Shown: positions 10,036 through 19,481, counted from the stretch's first letter. The stretch is 64,000 bases of DNA from Tretioscincus oriximinensis (GCA_022410635.1 JAJVDF010000300.1:566856-630855), one strand, 5' to 3'. The notes: generated by a model from the letters alone, not told the origin. Program-made: numbers and translations.

Positions 10036-10386
10036 CATCAGGAGATGTCCTATGAGGAAGGGTTAAAGGATCGAGGGATGTTTAGTCTGCAAAAGAGAAG
10101 ACGGAGAGGAGAGCTGACAGCCGCCTACAAATACCTGAAGGGCTTTTCACAGAGCAGAGGGATCAGTTCTGTTCTCGTTGGCACATGGAAGGCCTAGAAA
10201 CAAGGGGGTGGAACNGCAAGGAAGGAGGTTTAGATTAGAGGTCAGAAAAAACTTCCTCACAGGNCACCACAGGAGGTGATGAGATCTTCTCCGCTGGAAG
10301 TCTTCAAACAGAGGCTGCACTGAGCAGGGGGTTGGAAGACCCCACGACCCTAGGGGTCCCCCCCAAAACTATGATTCTATGATATT
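10036..10386 (+). mobile_element. CR1-type LINE 3' fragment (second subfamily)
   Basis: Plus-strand remnants of the ORF2 C-terminus: a Tyr-Glu-Glu-Gly-Leu-Lys-Asp-Arg-Gly block, then Leu-Gln-Lys-Arg-Arg-Arg-Gly. It ends in aaaactatgattctatga, the short 3' repeat typical of CR1. Confidence 0.7.
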
Positions 10387-10489
10387 TTGGAATACGATTC
10401 TGTAATTTGCATGAATAAATGCATAATAGGGAGTTATTTCAGGTTTGATCTCATTTGGGNCTGTGTCTCAGAATAGAGATCTANTATGT

Positions 10490-10585
10490 GAAGCCCTGTT
10501 CAGCATGTGGATGGCCAAGACCTATTCCGAAATATATATTGGAATAGGGATTTTCCATCCACATGCTAATATAGGCGGGGTTCCA
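10490..10585. mobile_element. GTCCACA-type MITE remnant
   Basis: Holds agcatgtggatggccaagac and ggattttccatccacatgct, inverted around a short AT-rich turn. Confidence 0.5.
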
Positions 10586-10589
10586 GATT

Positions 10590-10885
10590 TAAACAGCATC
10601 CTGTTTCTCTACTTCCTGGCANAATTCCTGTTTTTATGGCTTTTAGTTGTATTTCTGCCTGCTTTTCTACACTGTTTTTTCACAAAGACAAGGGCTTATA
10701 AAAGCTTGGCTGCCCAGCAGGTCCTCAAAGGTGGCAGGAGCAGCAGCAGCCCAAATGTGTGGGGAAAACAGCTGTTATTCTGTTGGCAGCGGGGCCTGCT
10801 GGGACNCGTAGTCCAAGGAGCTAGCAGCCTCCATAGAACAGAAAATAGGAATTCTTCCGGATGATGAGAAACAGAAAGCTGGCGG
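10590..10885 (+). mobile_element. Unnamed interspersed repeat U1
   Basis: Good U1 copy: tcctgtttctctacttcctg, ttctgcctgcttttctacac, and aaaagcttggctgcccagca, ending in gggcctgctggga and a fragment of the reverse end. Confidence 0.55.
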
Positions 10886-11284
10886 TTTGTTATTGTTTAC
10901 ACAGAGCTGGGAATGGTAGGATTTTTGAACACGCTGTATGAGAACATCCTGCCTTGTATGAGATACTCGTGTCCCTGGAGCCGGAAGTGGTATTAAAAGC
11001 CACCAATAGATCTAAAAGAACCAATGGGTCATTTCTCCCTGGCTTATTTTGCTTGCAGGAAGTAGTCATGGAGACAGTGGATGCTGGGAATAAAGCTATC
11101 AAATGTGCACAGTGTCACTGGTTAATTTAAAAAAAAAAAACCAAAAAATAAGTCATAAGTGCTGAGAAATAGTTTATCACTAGCTTACCAGTCTAGATTT
11201 CAGGTAGGCTTGCAAAGCAGGTTTGTACTTAGGTGAGTGCTACCAGCTGATCAAAAACATTTATAAGTGCGACCCTGTTGGGAA

Positions 11285-11500
11285 GTCAATTTCAGAGAAA
11301 TAGCCGTGCTGTCTAGCAGAAAGTCCAGCAAAGGAGCTAGCAGCACTTTGAGAATAACTAAAGAAAAGTGGGTGGCAGAAGCTTTCGTAGACAGGTCTAT
11401 GAAACAGGCATCTGAAGAAGTAGACCTCTCCACGAAAGCTTANGCCAACTACTTTTCTCAAGTTAGTCTCAAAGTGCTGCTAGCTCCTTTGCTGGACCTG
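11285..11500 (+). mobile_element. agccgtgttagtct-type repeat
   Basis: Begins ttcagagaaatagccgtgct and continues through gctagcagcactttgag to a mirrored copy ending at about 11500. Positions 11311-11318 (gtctagca) are the unoccupied equivalent of the site filled by the 706-bp hAT-like element at 18274. Confidence 0.65.
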
Positions 11501-11619
11501 TTGGGAAGTTCGCACTTGTCTCTTGATAAGCCTCGCTATGGCAAATATGTTTTATGCCACCATTATTTTAAGCCTTGTTTTATGCTAGTCAAATGTGTCT
11601 TTATAGTTATGTGTCCCCC

Positions 11620-11990
11620 CCCAGCNACCTTCCTGTAAACACAAAAAATGTTTCCGTGGGCAGGATTGGCTAAAGATACTTCCTCCCAGGGCTATCTGTG
11701 ATAGAGGTTGGGAGCTGTAGTCCACAGGGCCCCACCCAGGCTGGGCCAAAGGGGCTGCCTGCTTCATGGACTACATTTCCCAGCAGGCCCTGCCACTAGC
11801 ACTGCTTTGGTCTCTTCACATTTGGAATACTGCTGTTGCTCCTGCCAGCTCTATGAACCTGCTGGGCATCCAAGCTTTTATATTAAGCACTATTCATGAA
11901 AGTAAAGCATAGAAAAGCAGGCAAAAATAAAACTTAAAACTATAAAAAAGGAAACATAAATTCTGCCAGGAAGTAGAGACACAGGAAGCT
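11620..11990 (-). mobile_element. Unnamed interspersed repeat U1, minus copy
   Basis: Contains gtagtccacagggcccca, tttcccagcaggccctgcca, gcatccaagcttttatatt and agaaaagcaggcaaaaata in U1 reverse order. Confidence 0.55.
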
Positions 11991-12245
11991 CAAGGGTCCT
12001 GGAGTCCAACCCCCTGCTCAATGCAGGATCCACTAAACCATCCCAGACAGATGCCTGCCCAGCCTCTGATTGAAGGCTCCCAGCAAAGAACTGACCACCT
12101 CTAGCGGCAACTTAGTCTTCGTGTTCTGGTTAGTCAACCTTATCATCAGAAAGTTTTATCTGATATCTAANCTAAATCTCCTTCNTTACAGTTTCATCCC
12201 ATTGTCCTCTGCAGAGTAGGGGTTATTTCTACCGCTATATCTGAA
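11988..12245 (-). mobile_element. CR1-type LINE 3' fragment (second subfamily)
   Basis: Begins with tcctggagtccaacccc and continues through tgcccagcctctgattgaag, the inverse of the CR1 3' region. No open frame remains. Confidence 0.7.
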
Positions 12246-12249
12246 GTTC

Positions 12250-12769
12250 AACAANGTTGCAGCTTCACAGTCTGTGCTATGCCCAAGAAATTCAATTGCT
12301 ACTTTGAAGGAATGCTGAAATATCACTTTCAACTGCCCCTCTCTTTCTCTCTCTCTCTCTCTTTCTCTCGCTCGCTCATTCGCTCTCCTTCCAGGGAGAA
12401 ATAATCTCTTGCAAGTTCAGGGAATAATTGCAGCTTCTTCCTTAAATCAGTCTTTAATCAGCAAAGGGTACATCTTGTGCTCCTCATTTCCATATGTTGT
12501 CTTTACAGATTTACCTGTTGCCTCTCTTGTCATAACACGAAGGCCTTTAAAAATAGAAATCTATTTTTTCTGTTCTTTCTAAGGGAAAAAAACAGGTTTT
12601 GGACTGCAAAGTATTTCAGGCATTTTTATTTGTTTGTATTTCTTCACCACCCTGTACCTGAAAGTCGCAAACTGGTTAACGAAAAACAGAATTAACATTT
12701 TTAAATACAAAACAAAGCAGGAAGGGGAGACTTGTTTTGTTAGCCAAAGGCCAGGTTAACAAANTGAGC
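12250..12769. other. Unclassified stretch with a (CT)n run
   Basis: A (tc)n run lies at about 12338-12380. No gene evidence. Confidence 0.4.
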
Positions 12770-12898
12770 CTCTAATGCAGTGTTGTCAACCTTTCTAATG
12801 CCGTGAACCCGCAATACAGTTCCTCATGTTGCGGTGACCCCAATTTTGGTGGCTACTTCAAAACTGTAATTTTGCTACATTTATGATTCGGAATGTAA

Positions 12899-14371
12899 TG
12901 GGGGTTTGCTCACCATGCTATTAAGATGCCTGCACATCTGAGGCAGCCGTATCGTCAGGATACGGACACGTGTAAAATCTGACTTGCGTCAAGAACTCAC
13001 ACAGAAGCCATAAACTTAGATCGTGAGGCAAGATCCAGGAGGTCCACGTGGTTCATGGAATCCTCCTGAGCACCCCTGTGAAGCAATTTTTATTGACTCC
13101 AAAACAGAAGGCGTGTACAGGAAGTGATGTCAGAAAGTGGGAGTTCAGAAGGTGTGGTTTGGGGCAGACCGGAGGTGGGCCCAGGTTGTGACACCTGTGT
13201 GACGCGTCTCCTTCCTCCCAAGAGGCGCAGCCTGTGTCAGGAAGTAACCAAATATGGGTATGGTTTGAGCAATACAAGAGTGACCCTTTAGGCTTCCAGG
13301 ACCTGTGACCTGTCACTCACTCCAAGGTAGAAGGATGAACAAAAGGCTTCCTCTTGCCTTCTTTAGGCAAATGACTCATGCCATTAATCCGTGGCTACAG
13401 ATACAATGGGATGCCCTTTGGAACAATAGGCTGTGGCGTCCTCCATTTTGAGGTTTGTGTTTCTTTTTTAAACTTAGCAGATATCCCAGAGGGAGGGGGG
13501 AAGAGCAGGCCTGGGCAGGGGCGTGGCTTCCTGAGTCCCTGTTTGTGAGGGGGCNTGGCTGGAGGAGTCAGCCAATGGGGCCTCGAGTAGCCGGCTGGTC
13601 AGCACATAAAAGGGAAGCTGACCAGGGCTAGAGGCCTTTCTGTCGGAGACTTGTGGTGTAGCAAGTGGACAGAGGGGTCCACTTCTGATCTGCCTCAGGA
13701 GGAGGGGGGTGGAAGTGTATGGTGGCCTGAAGGAGTCAAAGCTGAGGCTTGACTTGGGGCTGGAACAAATAAAGTGACACAGGGCCTGTCTCTTTAAGGA
13801 TCTGGAAACTAATGTTGCACTTGCTTGGTGTGTGTGCTTGAGTCAGGCTTACTTGATAAAAGCCGAAGCCTTATTATTCTAATCTTCTCTCTTTTCCTTA
13901 TTATTAAATAATAAACTTGTTATTTGTTTCATTTCAAACATCTCTTTCTTTCTTTTATTTCTGTAACAACAATAAATATAAGCACGCTACTGGTGGGGGC
14001 TGTGAATAAAGCCCCTACCTTGAGGTAAACACTGAGGCCTTGTCTAGGCCGGAGGATAGTGCTGTTGCTCCAAGCAGTCGTGGGTGCTGGCTTGGGCAAC
14101 AGGGTGGATATTGTGGCACCNNTGACTGTGAGGGTCATCGAATAGTAGGGCCCTCAGGTAGGGGTCGCCACATAGCCTAAGGAGTGTTACTAAATGGGAA
14201 CTGCTCCAGGGCAGGAAAAGAGAGATTAGCTCTCTTGCAACACCCTGTAGAGGCAATTTTTCCCAAAATTTTACATCCAAGCTGCCTGGGCTTCTGGGGA
14301 CCAATTCTTGTATATATTTATATCAAATATATTAATGCCAATTAATATATCACATATGGTGAACCCCGACA
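12899..14371. mobile_element. Unclassified insertion with 9-bp direct repeats
   Basis: The sequence ggaatgtaa occurs at 12890-12898 and again at 14372-14380, once at each side. In an uninterrupted SPIN-like element it would occur once. The insert begins tgggggtttgctcaccatg and ends tatggtgaaccccgaca, loosely inverted. A solo LTR occupies 13432-14172, leaving about 730 bp of unknown element. Confidence 0.5.
13432..14172 (+). mobile_element. Solo LTR, 741 bp
   Basis: Starts tgtggcgtcc and ends ggtcgccaca, a TG...CA boundary with a short inverted pair. Flanks taggc and tagcc agree at 4 of 5 bases. It has LTR promoter features in order: gccaat at 13571, a TATA-like cataaaagg at 13605, and aataaa at 13768. 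No internal retroviral genes are adjacent. The second copy, at 23436, is in the opposite orientation. Confidence 0.8.
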
Positions 14372-14414
14372 GGAATGTAAATACCTGATATGCTGCGTCT
14401 GCCCACTGATGACA

Positions 14415-14627
14415 TCAGCAAGCGCCGAACACACGTCTCAGCAGCTCGGGCACCATGGCCTTGCCAATCCCGCAATTGGTCCCGGTGATCAGCACCGTCT
14501 TGCCCCACATCAGCGCAGATCCTGCAGCACAGACGCTCCTTCTCATCAGCCTGCGGAGCACAAGGATCAGCCCGCCACCCAGAGCCACCGAAAGCATCAT
14601 CGCCGGCACCGAGGCCGCGGCTGCCAT
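14415..14627 (-). pseudogene. RDH14: Retinol dehydrogenase (short-chain dehydrogenase) N-terminal fragment, unit 1
   Basis: The minus-strand frame starts at an ATG at 14627. It has an Ala-rich, hydrophobic N-terminal anchor with Leu-Gly-Gly-Gly-Leu and then Arg-Arg, then Leu-Met-Trp-Gly-Lys-Thr-Val-Leu-Ile-Thr-Gly. The NAD(P)-binding Thr-Gly-x-x-x-Gly-x-Gly motif is present, followed by Glu-Leu-Leu-Arg. This matches the start of RDH14 better than RDH11, 12 or 13. After about 70 residues homology stops and a stop codon follows. The cofactor-binding fold is incomplete and the Tyr-x-x-x-Lys active site is absent, so it is non-functional. It lies inside a transposon arm. Confidence 0.75.
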
Positions 14628-14763
14628 GTTGAGTGTGGGCATGCTTGAGTGTGGGCATCGGAAACATGGCTTTAGGTGACCCCTGTGTTTTGGTCGTTCG
14701 ACCCCTAGGTTGAGAACTGCTGCTCCAATTGACAGAATGTTGATTGACACTTCAAGGGGGAGA

Positions 14764-15147
14764 CGGTGATGGCCAATCTATGACACGTGTCAAAGGTGAC
14801 ACACCAAGACATTTTAGGTGACACGCCAGCTAGGCTGACCTGATGACCCCTTTGGGGGGGGGTTTGAAAACCCAGTTTTGGGGTGCCTCTCGGTTTTTGC
14901 TAAGGAAAAAAAAAAGATCCTTTTTTTGAAAAAAAAAATCTTCAGCAAAAAACAGGAGGCACCCCAAAACCGGGCTTTCACCCCCAACAAGAGGGGNCAN
15001 CTGGTCAGCCTACACTGCCCTTATTAAATTAAAATTTAAGAACTGATTAAAAAGAAAATCTCAGCGCATTAAAACCAATAAAAGAAACCAACTGACAGAT
15101 GAAGTTAGTAGCACCTGGGCTTGAAGTGCACAGAATACCAGCCTTCA
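14764..15147 (-). mobile_element. hAT-like element N3 (cagtgatggcaaacc type), left part in unit 1
   Basis: Reads gtgatggccaatctatgaca and cgtgtcaaaggtgacaca, the reverse complement of the right end of the complete N3 copy at 50323-50707. It is interrupted by a fold-back MITE at 14831-15012 and cut by the duplication junction. The remaining end appears at 16421-16666. Confidence 0.75.
14831..15012. mobile_element. GGCTGACCAGATG fold-back MITE, unit 1 copy
   Basis: Ends taggctgacctgatgaccc and canctggtcagccta, with complementary arms (aaacccagttttggggtgcc and ggcaccccaaaaccgggct). It splits the N3 element. The N3 copy at 50630-50660 lacks it. Confidence 0.85.
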
Positions 15148-15687
15148 NATTCTAATCTTCTCTCTTTTCCTTATTATTAAATAATAAACTTGTTATTTGT
15201 TTCATTTCAAACATCTCTTTCTTTCTTTTATTTCTGTAACAACAATAAATATAAGCACGCTACTGGTGGGGGCTGTGAATAAAGCCCCTACCTTGAGGTA
15301 AACACTGAGGCCTTGTCTAGGCCGGAGGATAGTGCTGTTGCTCCAAGCAGTCGTGGGTGCTGGCTTGGGCAACAGGGTGGATATTGTGGCACCNNTGACT
15401 GTGAGGGTCATCGAATAGTAGGGCCCTCAGGTAGGGGTCGCCACATAGCCTAAGGAGTGTTACTAAATGGGAACTGCTCCAGGGCAGGAAAAGAGAGATT
15501 AGCTCTCTTGCAACACCCTGTAGAGGCAATTTTTCCCAAAATTTTACATCCAAGCTGCCTGGGCTTCTGGGGACCAATTCTTGTATATATTTATATCAAA
15601 TATATTAATGCCAATTAATATATCACATATGGTGAACCCCGACAGGAATGTAAATACCTGATATGCTGCGTCTGCCCACTGATGACA

Positions 15688-15900
15688 TCAGCAAGCGCCG
15701 AACACACGTCTCAGCAGCTCGGGCACCATGGCCTTGCCAATCCCGCAATTGGTCCCGGTGATCAGCACCGTCTTGCCCCACATCAGCGCAGATCCTGCAG
15801 CACAGACGCTCCTTCTCATCAGCCTGCGGAGCACAAGGATCAGCCCGCCACCCAGAGCCACCGAAAGCATCATCGCCGGCACCGAGGCCGCGGCTGCCAT
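15688..15900 (-). pseudogene. RDH14: Retinol dehydrogenase N-terminal fragment, unit 2
   Basis: Exact repeat of the fragment at 14415-14627, with the same stop and same limits. It is a product of the tandem duplication, real or artefactual, and not an independent gene. Confidence 0.75.
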
Positions 15901-16103
15901 GTTGAGTGTGGGCATGCTTGAGTGTGGGCATCGGAAACATGGCTTTAGGTGACCCCTGTGTTTTGGTCGTTCGACCCCTAGGTTGAGAACTGCTGCTCCA
16001 ATTGACAGAATGTTGATTGACACTTCAAGGGGGAGACGGTGATGGCCAATCTATGACACGTGTCAAAGGTGACACACCAAGACATTTTAGGTGACACGCC
16101 AGC

Positions 16104-16285
16104 TAGGCTGACCTGATGACCCCTTTGGGGGGGGGTTTGAAAACCCAGTTTTGGGGTGCCTCTCGGTTTTTGCTAAGGAAAAAAAAAAGATCCTTTTTTT
16201 GAAAAAAAAAATCTTCAGCAAAAAACAGGAGGCACCCCAAAACCGGGCTTTCACCCCCAACAAGAGGGGNCANCTGGTCAGCCTA
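16104..16285. mobile_element. GGCTGACCAGATG fold-back MITE, unit 2 copy
   Basis: Identical to 14831-15012, N positions included. Confidence 0.85.
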
Positions 16286-16420
16286 CACTGCCCTTATTAA
16301 ATTAAAATTTAAGAACTGATTAAAAAGAAAATCTCAGCGCATTAAAACCAATAAAAGAAACCAACTGACAGATGAAGTTAGTAGCACCTGGGCTTGAAGT
16401 GCACAGAATACCAGCCTTCA

Positions 16421-16666
16421 ATTGAAGATTTAACAAATGAAATTCAGCAACAAAAAAGCTACTAATGTAAAGAATTGTTTNTTTTTATTAATAAATTAAT
16501 AAATACATACCTGTATATAAATATATATATATATATTTACTAGACTCAACCTACAAATATCTCAAAATTATGGTTATTTCTAGATGTGACACAGCACAGA
16601 TGTTAAACTAAGGGGTTTTTTTAAACAAATTTTGACACCCCGAGCTCAAAAGGTTTGCCATCACTG
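16421..16666 (-). mobile_element. hAT-like element N3, right part
   Basis: Completes the N3 element: ccgagctcaaaaggtttgcc then atcactg. It includes an AT-rich inner region with tatatata. Confidence 0.75.
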
Positions 16667-16674
16667 GTCTGGAG

Positions 16675-16862
16675 CAGACCTGGGCAAGGGGCGGCCCGAG
16701 GGCCACATGCGGCCCTCCTANTGTCTCTGACCGGCCCGCCCCTCTTAGCTCAGAGTTATATACAGTATTGGGTAGAACTGAGTTAACTATATTAATCCGG
16801 CCCTCTAAAACCACCCCAATTTCTCATGCGGCCCCTTGGGAAAAATTAATTGCCCACCCCTG
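16675..16862 (-). mobile_element. hAT-like MITE N2, copy b
   Basis: 188 bp, with ends cagacctgggcaa and ttgcccacccctg. Target duplication is gtctggag (16667-16674) against gtctagag (16863-16870), 7 of 8. Same length as copy a at 8654 and in inverse orientation. Confidence 0.85.
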
Positions 16863-16951
16863 GTCTAGAGGCTGCAGTGAAAGGCCCTGTCCAGAGTTCC
16901 CACCCTCTTTGCCACTAAGAGAGGCGGTACAGTCCGGAGGGCCTCGTCTGA

Positions 16952-17119
16952 TAGGCTGACCAGATGACCCCTTTTGTGGGGGGAGGGTGGAAACCCATTT
17001 TTGGGGTGCCTCCCAGTTTTTGCTGAAGAATTTCTTTTTTCAAAAAAAATATTTTGGGGGGATTTTTTTTTCTTCAGAAAAAACTGGGAGGACCCCCAAA
17101 AATGGGTTTTCAACCCCTC
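16952..17119. mobile_element. GGCTGACCAGATG fold-back MITE, right end lost
   Basis: Left end taggctgaccagatgacccc and both arms are present, but the right terminus is replaced at 17120 by another copy of the family. Confidence 0.8.
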
Positions 17120-17326
17120 TAGGCTGACCAGATGCCCCCTTTTGTTGGGGGGGGGGTTTGAAAACCCCATTTTGGGATGCCTCCCAGTTTTTTCTGAGGA
17201 AAGTTTTTTCAAAAAAAGAATTTTTTTTCGAAATGTTTTTTTTTCTCTTCAGAAAAAAACGGGAGGCACCCCAAAAACGGGTTTTCAACGCCCCCCCCCC
17301 CCAAAAGGGGTCATCTGGTCAGCATA
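17120..17326. mobile_element. GGCTGACCAGATG fold-back MITE
   Basis: taggctgaccagatgccccc to ggggtcatctggtcagcata, with long complementary arms around an A/T-rich turn. Adjacent to the truncated copy at 16952. Confidence 0.85.
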
Positions 17327-17389
17327 TTGAAAATCTTGAGGCACAGCCATCAAATTTATTGCCTGACACCTTTTATTTAAAGATGGGAT

Positions 17390-18012
17390 CCCCAACCACC
17401 TTCTTGTAAGCAGAAACTATGTTTCCTGTGGTAGGGGCAATGGCTCCCTGCTGCCCAAACTGCACTTCCCACCAGGCCCTGTTTCCCTTTTTCCCCATCT
17501 GGGCTGCTGCTGCTATACTGCCAGCTTGTGAAGCTACTGGGCATCCAAGCTTTTATAATAAGCGCTTGCCATCGTGAAAAAACCCAGGCATACAAAAGCA
17601 GGCAGAAATACAACTGAGAACCATAAGACAGGGGACAGAAATTCTGTCCTCAAATAGAGAAACAGAAAGCGTCATCTGCCTGTGGAATTTACTTTCCTGA
17701 AAAGATGGTGATAGATAACAGCTTGGATAGTTTCAAGACAGGACTAGANAGGTTTATGGACACCAAGGGTATATAAATGGGTACTAGGATGGATGCTTGG
17801 ATGCTGCCTCCGGGATGGAGCAACAGGCAGGACTCCTGAAATGCCATTTGCAGGGAGTCATGAACAGGTGCATATTTTGCTTTCCTCCAGACTGCCCAGG
17901 TGCATCTGGTGGGCCTCTGTGTGGGACAGAAGGCTGTACTAGATGGGCTCAAGCCCCATTCAGAATGGCTCTTCTTATGTTCTTAAGCTGGCAATTTGTT
18001 ACTGTTTATGCC
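17390..18012 (-). mobile_element. Unnamed repeat U1, minus copy, split by a CR1 insertion
   Basis: U1 blocks run from ccaccttcttgtaagcag to agagaaacagaaagc at 17671, then continue at about 17986 with aagctggcaatttgttact. Confidence 0.55.
17672..17985 (+). mobile_element. CR1/L3-type LINE 3' end
   Basis: Plus-strand 3' end: aacagcttggatagtttcaa, then ctccgggatggagcaacagg, and ggctcttcttatgttctt at the end. Inserted into U1. Confidence 0.85.
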
Positions 18013-18273
18013 TAGAACCTCATCTATATAAAAGGCCGTTTTTGTAAGGGAATAGGGATTCTGTGAGGAGGCCGATTTAGAGACTTTTGTCCCAGAGGAT
18101 AATAGAATTGCACATTAAAACTGGGTCTCTCTTTCAAGAGTCATAGGACATTGTCATTCCGCACTTCCTAATTTCTTTCACATCACTTCCATTTCCTCCT
18201 CAAGGACAAATGGAGGGGTGCTACAGAATTGCTGTATGAGGAATTTTCAGAGAAATAGCTGGTTAGTCTAGTA

Positions 18274-18979
18274 TAGACTGACCAGATTTTCCGAGGCCCA
18301 AACCTGGGTAATTAATATGCGTGTCAATTTGCATATTCATAAATATGCAAATCACCCACCAACATGCATTTCCCTATGAAATTCCTGCCCAAGAAACCTG
18401 TGAAGCATGTGAGAATTTTTTAAAGTATGTGAGAATTTTTAAACTGTGTGAGAATTTTTGGAGTGCATCAGAAATTTGCATTTCTTAAAAAANTTTTACT
18501 GGTGGGAGGGTGCCTTCAGGAGCTGGCCCCGGCTGGCAGAGCCCCCTGGTGCTGGTGCAGTGAATTGTTTTTTTAAAAAATGCATTTTTTTAAAGTGCAC
18601 AAAAATTGTTTGAAGTACTGTACATGAGAATTTTTATTTTTTAGTGAGGGAGGGTGCCTTCAGGAGCTGACCCTGGTTGCTACAGCCCCCTAGTGGTGGT
18701 GCAGTGATTTTTGTTTAAAAAAAGAAACAAAAATAATTTTTTTTTAAGTGTGTGAGAATTTATTATTATTTTTTTATTGAGGAGANGTGCCTTCAGAAGC
18801 TGGCCCCAGGTGCCAGATGCCCAGATGTGATGGTGCAGTGAAACTGTTTTTCAATTTTTTATTATTATTTTTTTCTCAGCAAAAATTGGGGAAACGGTGC
18901 TCCCCCCCTCCCCCGGGAGGGCGGGGTAGACACCCCAAAACCAGGTTTCCCCAAAAAAAGGGGTCATCTGGTCAGCCTA
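18274..18979 (+). mobile_element. Complete 706-bp hAT-like non-autonomous element
   Basis: Terminal inverted repeats are tagactgaccagat and the complement of atctggtcagccta. A perfect 8-bp target duplication gtctagta lies at 18266-18273 and 18980-18987. The target is the agccgtgttagtct repeat, whose unfilled form is at 11311-11318. The inside has an AT-rich octamer-like palindrome (ttgcatattcataaatatgc), tandem gtgtgagaattttt units and repeated blocks reading tgccttcaggagctggcccc. No transposase frame is present, so movement would need a helper hAT transposase. Confidence 0.9.
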
Positions 18980-19029
18980 GTCTAGTAGAAAGTCCGGCAA
19001 AGGGTCTAGCAGCACCTAGAGACTAACAG

Positions 19030-19480
19030 TAGAAAAATAGGTGGCATAAGCTTTCGTAGACACGTCTACTTCTTACGAGGAGTAAGCTTGTTGATCTGAT
19101 CCTTGTGTCACTCTATACTTTTGCACTTTATAAAAAAGTTTAAAATCTTCACCCGCAGGAATCGCTTGCTGGGCAAAAGCTGCCCCTGGGCTTGCACCTA
19201 TCTATATAAATTATGCAAATGTGTGCCGTGGGCCTGAGCTCCACTAGTACTAAAAGGGCCTGGCACTGCCGGTACTGCAGGAAGGAACTGACAAATGCAC
19301 AGTTTCTTTGGCAAGGATACAGAAAAGGTTTGCCAAGCCTACTTTGGAAGACATGCCAAGAATCAAACCTGTGACTCTCTGCTTTCAGGGAAGTCACATT
19401 GGGCTGAACTAGGTTCATACTAAGAACAGGAGGAGAGTTTGTAGGGCTCAGGGTATCAGACTCTTATTTGGAAATCTCCC
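19030..19480. other. Unclassified stretch
   Basis: The left edge is the tail of the agccgtgttagtct repeat (cataagctttcgtagacac). The rest shows no gene or repeat that I recognise. Confidence 0.35.
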
Positions 19481-19481
19481 T

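Larger units (their letters stand above)
12778..14722 (+). mobile_element. SPIN/URR1-like hAT element carrying a gene fragment, interrupted
   Basis: The left arm (12778-12898) and right arm (14381-14722) match the ends of the SPIN/URR1 group of hAT elements as I remember them: cagtgttgtcaacc against ggttgagaactgctg, with gttcctcatgttgcggtga and gtgacccctgtg blocks inside. Flanks ctctaatg (12770-12777) and ctccaatt (14723-14730) match at 6 of 8 positions. The arms are split by an insertion at 12899-14371. Within the right arm, between tgatatgctg and atggctttaggtg, lies about 250 bp of retinol dehydrogenase sequence not normally part of the element. Confidence 0.6.
13876..15147. repeat. Tandem duplication unit 1 (1272 bp)
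   Basis: Repeated at 15149-16420 with a constant offset of 1273 and no difference that I found, including N characters at 14121, 14122, 14997 and 15000. A single N at 15148 separates the units. The unit covers the end of the solo LTR, the RDH14 fragment, the end of the SPIN-like element and a hAT N3 copy with its fold-back insert. Confidence 0.95.
15149..16420. repeat. Tandem duplication unit 2 (1272 bp)
   Basis: Second copy of 13876-15147. On its right the sequence continues naturally into the rest of the N3 element (attgaagatttaacaaatga), so unit 2 carries the native right junction and unit 1 the native left junction. Confidence 0.95.

Noticed and set aside
14415..14750. A working retinol dehydrogenase gene
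   Set aside because: Only about 70 N-terminal residues, then a stop. The catalytic Tyr-x-x-x-Lys is absent, and it lies within transposon sequence.
16974..17330. Lys/Phe-rich open frames in fold-back MITEs on both strands (also at 40281-40752, 60765-61141 and 61805-62610)
   Set aside because: They recur in every copy because the arms are A/T-rich and self-complementary. They are not proteins.
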